From contig CALKVD010000001.1 in assembly GCA_937996615.1 (NCBI GenBank), forward strand, positions 1-18,071: a stretch of 18,071 bases of DNA, in the 5' to 3' direction. Below, piece by piece: positions 14,391-18,071 of this stretch (within the stretch, counting starts at the first letter, position 1; the number at the start of each line of letters is the position of its first letter). Position numbers and translations under genes: made by a program. The notes under the pieces are model-generated. The model was not told where the DNA came from and searched no databases. It was given only the letters and a program-made list of their open reading frames with translations. Source of the stretch: an uncultured Rickettsiales bacterium (GTDB taxonomy: Bacteria; Pseudomonadota; Alphaproteobacteria; Rickettsiales; Midichloriaceae).

Positions 14391-15591
14391 ACTCAATCTT
14401 GTCGCCATTTTTAATATACATTTGTCCCATTGTAATTAGATCAATACTATGTGGTAATCCTGCAACAGTAATTTTATCTTCGCTTTCACCTAAAATATCT
14501 AGCTTAACATGGCGAGCAATACCATTTTCAACGATTGCAGCCCTTAGTTGCCCATCGTTGCTTGCAACTAAGGCAGAATGAGGAATTTGCTGAACCATTT
14601 GCTCTTTGCCAATAATTTTGGCATAAACTATTTCTCCGCTAGTCAAAGCTGAGTCCTGATTATCAAATTCTAGTTTGGTAGTGAAGGTGTGGTTTTGAGA
14701 ATTACCAATCTGCCCCAAAAATTTCACTTTACCCTGCAATTCTTTTTGATCATTTATTTTGACGGTTGCAATTTTAGCCGTCGAAACCCTTTTTACTTCT
14801 CTGAGTGATAACGCAGTTTCAACTGTGATATGGCGTAAATCAGCAAAATCACCGATTGTGTTATGATTCGGGCCTAGAATTTCTCCTACCTTGACTTTAA
14901 TATCATCGATACATCCGGCAAAAGGGGCGCTGACTGTTGTTTTAGCTAGTTGATCCTCGGCTAAACTTAAGGCTGATTTTGCTCCTGTTATTGCTGTTGT
15001 TGCTGCTTCTAGCTCAAGTTTTGAACTTAATCCCTTGTCATATAACTTCCTGATCGTATCATATTTTCTTTGAGAATTATTAAAATCAGCCTGTGCTTTT
15101 AGCAGTTCTTCAGGTTTATTGCTTTGTTCTATGCTCAGAATTGGATCACCTGCAGCAAGGCAAGTTCCTGGTTTTACAATAATATTCACCACTTTGCCAA
15201 AGACCTGGCTATATATTGTGAGGTGGTTGCTGGCGATTGCAGTGCCCCAAACTTCAACGCTGATTGGCATTTTTTTTGCTTGAAAGTTTTCTATTTTATA
15301 AAAGTGATTTAGATCACCCTTAGTTCGATCTACTTCTGGTTGATCAGAAGCAAATAAACCGGAAAACATCCAAAACACAAAGCAACTTACCCCTATTATG
15401 ACTATTTTAAATTCCCGTTTAGCCTGCTGCCATTTTTTAATATTTTTGGATATTTGTGGGTGGCGCATCAGTTGTTGCACTATTTTTAGGCGGCAAAATA
15501 AGTATAGAATTTTGCTGTACCAAGCAAGCAAAATTCTATAACCTTTGTTGAGGTGATTTTGCAACATTTTTATTATTTTTATTTTTAACAT
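14389..15591 (-). CDS. HlyD/RND-family periplasmic adaptor (membrane fusion protein)
   Basis: This 400-residue protein is of the type that links an inner-membrane efflux pump to an outer-membrane channel. One transmembrane segment spans about 62-80. Two lipoyl half-motifs follow, at about 122-155 (TIYSQVFGKVVNIIVKPGT, then GDPILSIEQ) and 217-245 (KTTVSAPFAGCIDDIKVKVG). Between them lies a coiled-coil hairpin at about 160-215 that includes YDTIRKLYDKGLSSKLELE. The rest is beta-barrel and membrane-proximal domain. The first ATG has an AGAGTGG-like upstream signal and gives an unusually long basic cytoplasmic N-terminus of about 60 residues; ATG at 15567 or 15468 would shorten it. No RND pump or TolC gene is adjacent. 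It is followed by flgA 85 bases on, and is divergent from ccmF. The substrate is unknown. Confidence 0.88.
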   Translation of the reverse strand: MLKIKIIKMLQNHLNKGYRILLAWYSKILYLFCRLKIVQQLMRHPQISKNIKKWQQAKREFKIVIIGVSCFVFWMFSGLFASDQPEVDRTKGDLNHFYKIENFQAKKMPISVEVWGTAIASNHLTIYSQVFGKVVNIIVKPGTCLAAGDPILSIEQSNKPEELLKAQADFNNSQRKYDTIRKLYDKGLSSKLELEAATTAITGAKSALSLAEDQLAKTTVSAPFAGCIDDIKVKVGEILGPNHNTIGDFADLRHITVETALSLREVKRVSTAKIATVKINDQKELQGKVKFLGQIGNSQNHTFTTKLEFDNQDSALTSGEIVYAKIIGKEQMVQQIPHSALVASNDGQLRAAIVENGIARHVKLDILGESEDKITVAGLPHSIDLITMGQMYIKNGDKIE

Positions 15592-15756
15592 ACTGCCACT
15601 CTTGTTTTATTTATACTATACTAGCATCAAATTTTAGATAATCAAAATATCATAGGAACCATAAGAAGATTATATATATAAATTTACCAACCGATCAATC
15701 TCAATTTGATTCCATAATTTAACTTTAATTAACACTATATTAAAATAACAATTAAG

Positions 15757-17796
15757 ATGTTACCAGAAATAGGCAATTTATTTATTCATTTAGCTCTAAT
15801 ATTAGAACTATTATGTTTTTTTATTCTTTTGGTCGACAATAGATTATATAGGTTAGTCGGATATCTATCATATTTTTATAGCATTCTAGCATTTGCATCT
15901 TTTGCTATTTTGGCTTATAGCTACTATGCATCTGATTTTTCGATGCTGTCGGTTGTGACTAGTTCCCAAATCAACAATCCGATAATGTATAAAATCGCTG
16001 CAAGCTGGAGTACCCACGAAGGTTCGATGTTACTCTGGAATTGCTATATGGTTTTATTTACCAGTCTGATGATTCTAATATCTCCTTCATCTTCTCTTGT
16101 TACTCGCTACTCAGTTTTAATTCAAACTTTTTTGAATATACTGTTTGCGGCCTTTACAGTGTTTAATTCTAATCCTTTTGTACGAATCTTTCCTGCTCCC
16201 TATGAAGGAATAGGCTTTAATCCTATTTTGCAAGATATAGCTCTTTTAATCCATCCGCCAATTCTATATTTAGGATATATTAGCACATCAGTGTTATATT
16301 CAATTACTGTTGCGGCATGTTTTGCACGAAATCAGTTGCAACATTGGTATTACCTGATTAAGCCATGGATATATTTTGCATGGTCGTTTCTAACTGCTGG
16401 TATTGCTTTGGGAAGCTGGTGGGCCTATCGCGAAATCGGTTGGGGAGGGTTTTGGTTTTGGGACCCGGTTGAAAATGCTTCGCTAATGCCTTGGCTTGCA
16501 ATCACTGCTCTGCTCCACTTAATCCCGATAGTAAAACGCAAAATTGGTGTGTGGTTACTGGTTGCAATGTCTATTGCTTTCTTTTCTTTTGTTTTGACTG
16601 TGGTTGGTACAATAATCGTTCGTTCTGGTTTGATTACCTCGGTTCATAGTTTCGCGACTGATGCTAATCGAGGATTGGCCATTTTAGCTGGGTTGGTTAT
16701 TATTTTGTTATTGGCTGGGGTTGCTTTGGTTTTTGCTTATAAAACTATAATGCAAAATAAAATCCATAATAAATTGGCAAATAAAAAACAAAGTTCAAGT
16801 CAGCAAAATAAATTTGAGACCAAAACTGATCTGATCAACCAAAAGCAGCATATTTTTTTGATTACCATTAATACGATCATAATAGGTTGTGTTCTGGTTA
16901 TAGTTTTGCTTGGTACGCTATTTCCCTTGGCAGCCAAGCTCATTTTAGGTTTAGAAATCACAACCGATCCGCAATATTTTAACGCACTTTTGGGTCCATT
17001 TGGGGTTGGCATTGTTGTCTGTTGTATCATCGTGATAGTATGTTTTGATCGCAATAGTGGCACTAAAAACAACAGCTATATTATGGTACTACCCCACTGC
17101 TTTATTGCAATAGTAGGAATTGTAGCGGTAATAAATTATGGTGAACAAATAATGCCAAACATAAACAAAATTAGTTTAACAAATTGTGTCGCTCTTTTGG
17201 GTTTTGGTAGCAGTATAATGCTATATACTATCACTTTGCAGATGATCTCCCGTTTAATATTGTCGAAGTTATGGCGTAATTCAGGAAAATTTCTTTATAT
17301 TTGGGGACACCTAGCGGTTGCAACTGTGATTGCTGGTATATCTCTTTGTAGTTATTTGGGATATGAGAAACAGAAGGTTTTATATCCTGTTTTAACCAGA
17401 GAAAAAAATCAAGTCAAAAACAACAACTTTATTAGATTAAACCAATATAATATCACGTTGCATGATATAGGTTACTACACTGAACCTAATTATACTGCTA
17501 AGGTGATGCATCTCAAACTAACTGACAGCAATAATCCCAACTCTGTTAGTTCCCTCTATCCAGAATTGCGTTCATATAGCGTTGAAAAGAAAAATACCGT
17601 TGAGACGGCAATATTTTCTACCCCCCTATATGATATATATATTGGAGTTAATCAGACAGATTTTAGTGATGATGTGATTATATCAGCTTACTATCGACCA
17701 GGGATTAATTTAATTTGGCTTGGGGCTTGCCTGATGTTTCTCTGTGGTATATATCGAACTTTCGAGAATATGCTAATGCTACTGGCTGAATCTTGA
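15757..17796 (+). CDS. ccmF: Haem lyase CcmF, cytochrome c maturation
   Basis: CcmF receives haem from CcmE and, with CcmH/CcmI, attaches it to apocytochromes c at the periplasmic face of the inner membrane; cytochrome c1 in this window is a natural client. At 679 residues it is full length with many transmembrane helices. Landmarks in order: WSTHEGSMLLW (84-94), GFNPILQDIALLIHPPILYL (153-172), the WWD domain SWWAYREIGWGGFWFWDPVE (220-239), and a late LGTLFPLAAK. A cytoplasmic-type loop at about 330-360 is rich in Lys, Gln and Asn. ATG start; the stop is TGA, the only TGA stop among the complete genes here. It is divergent from the adaptor gene across 165 bases and is apparently separate from ccmC. 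Confidence 0.96.
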   Translation: MLPEIGNLFIHLALILELLCFFILLVDNRLYRLVGYLSYFYSILAFASFAILAYSYYASDFSMLSVVTSSQINNPIMYKIAASWSTHEGSMLLWNCYMVLFTSLMILISPSSSLVTRYSVLIQTFLNILFAAFTVFNSNPFVRIFPAPYEGIGFNPILQDIALLIHPPILYLGYISTSVLYSITVAACFARNQLQHWYYLIKPWIYFAWSFLTAGIALGSWWAYREIGWGGFWFWDPVENASLMPWLAITALLHLIPIVKRKIGVWLLVAMSIAFFSFVLTVVGTIIVRSGLITSVHSFATDANRGLAILAGLVIILLLAGVALVFAYKTIMQNKIHNKLANKKQSSSQQNKFETKTDLINQKQHIFLITINTIIIGCVLVIVLLGTLFPLAAKLILGLEITTDPQYFNALLGPFGVGIVVCCIIVIVCFDRNSGTKNNSYIMVLPHCFIAIVGIVAVINYGEQIMPNINKISLTNCVALLGFGSSIMLYTITLQMISRLILSKLWRNSGKFLYIWGHLAVATVIAGISLCSYLGYEKQKVLYPVLTREKNQVKNNNFIRLNQYNITLHDIGYYTEPNYTAKVMHLKLTDSNNPNSVSSLYPELRSYSVEKKNTVETAIFSTPLYDIYIGVNQTDFSDDVIISAYYRPGINLIWLGACLMFLCGIYRTFENMLMLLAES

Positions 17797-17883
17797 CGCT
17801 AAATTTGCAACTATGAGTACAGTTAATGATTGAGGCACCAGAATCCCAAATGAGATTAATTGACACTAATTGTATTATATGCT

Positions 17884-17948
17884 TTTTATAGTTATCAAAT
17901 AATATTTAAATTTTATTTTTCTAATATTACTCGTTTTATAGTTAACAA
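17884..17948 (+). repeat. Near-identical 15-bp direct repeats, 50-bp spacing, after ccmF
   Basis: ttttatagttatcaa at 17884-17898 and ttttatagttaacaa at 17934-17948 match at 14 of 15 positions and start exactly 50 bases apart. They lie in the 275-bp spacer after ccmF and before a possible next gene. A perfect TATAAT at 17984-17989 lies 35 bases downstream of the second copy, without a well-spaced -35. Paired regulator sites are possible. No gene or RNA was seen in the rest of 17797-18068. Confidence 0.4.
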
Positions 17949-18068
17949 TACACACTTTTATCTACTTCTTTGGCATTTTCGTTTATAATCTGTTTATCGT
18001 AAATACTCTATTAAGTTGAGTTTTTAAAAAATATTGTAGCAGACACAAATAATGACAAAAGGATTATA

Positions 18069-18071
18069 ATG
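18069..18071 (+). CDS. Possible start codon of a gene continuing beyond the window
   Basis: The window ends in ATG, preceded by aaaggattata, which gives a reasonable Shine-Dalgarno-like aagga at suitable spacing. An ATG at 18052 opens only five codons before TAA. Nothing of the product is visible, so the call rests on the start context alone. Confidence 0.25.

Noticed and set aside
17797..18068. tRNA or small RNA gene in the terminal spacer.
   Set aside because: No cloverleaf-type stems or conserved T-loop sequence could be found by eye; the region is A/T-rich with only short repeats.
1..18071. CRISPR array, insertion sequence, prophage or toxin-antitoxin pair.
   Set aside because: No regularly spaced repeats, transposase or integrase motifs, terminal inverted repeats or paired small overlapping genes were found.

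Overview
The window is AT-rich throughout, and its spacers are close to pure A/T. Ribosome-binding sites are weak or absent. The gene set is alphaproteobacterial and mitochondrion-like: a metal-ligand-cysteine-free HemB, cytochrome c1, the system I cytochrome c maturation proteins CcmC and CcmF, and a DUF2628-type membrane protein. There are also the flagellar genes flgA and flgH. Together these suggest a Rickettsiales-type, host-associated alphaproteobacterium from a lineage that keeps flagellar genes. This placement rests on reading the proteins; no search was run.

Layout. (1) 1-3997, plus strand: a hairpin-rich leader, a DUF2628-like membrane protein, hemB, ccmC, and an unrecognised protein of about 453 residues with a C-terminal membrane hairpin. 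(2) 4031-8176, minus strand: petC (cytochrome c1), then mnmE, then a membrane-anchored protein with an ankyrin-like segment and a sugar-enzyme-like beta-propeller. (3) 8422-8898, plus strand: a small exported protein. (4) 8926-15591, minus strand, in transcription order: an HlyD/RND-type periplasmic adaptor, flgA, flgH, a PpiD/SurA-like periplasmic foldase, gpsA. (5) 15757-17796, plus strand: ccmF. A 275-bp spacer follows, and the last three bases may be the start codon of another gene.

How the genes fit together. Haem supply (hemB), haem handling and ligation for c-type cytochromes (ccmC, ccmF) and a c-type client (petC) all lie in this window but are dispersed, not one operon. PpiD, FlgA, FlgH and the adaptor all act in the envelope or periplasm. 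MnmE (tRNA wobble modification) and GpsA (glycerol-3-phosphate supply) are housekeeping.

The main anomaly is hemB. It is full length and well conserved on both sides, but codon 206 is TAG where the family has an active-site tyrosine. The reading frame does not shift. TAG ends at least four other genes here, so simple reassignment of TAG is unlikely. That leaves a very recent nonsense mutation, a sequence error, or read-through. No CRISPR array, rRNA, tRNA, insertion sequence or phage gene was seen, and I found no convincing wholly new multi-gene system.
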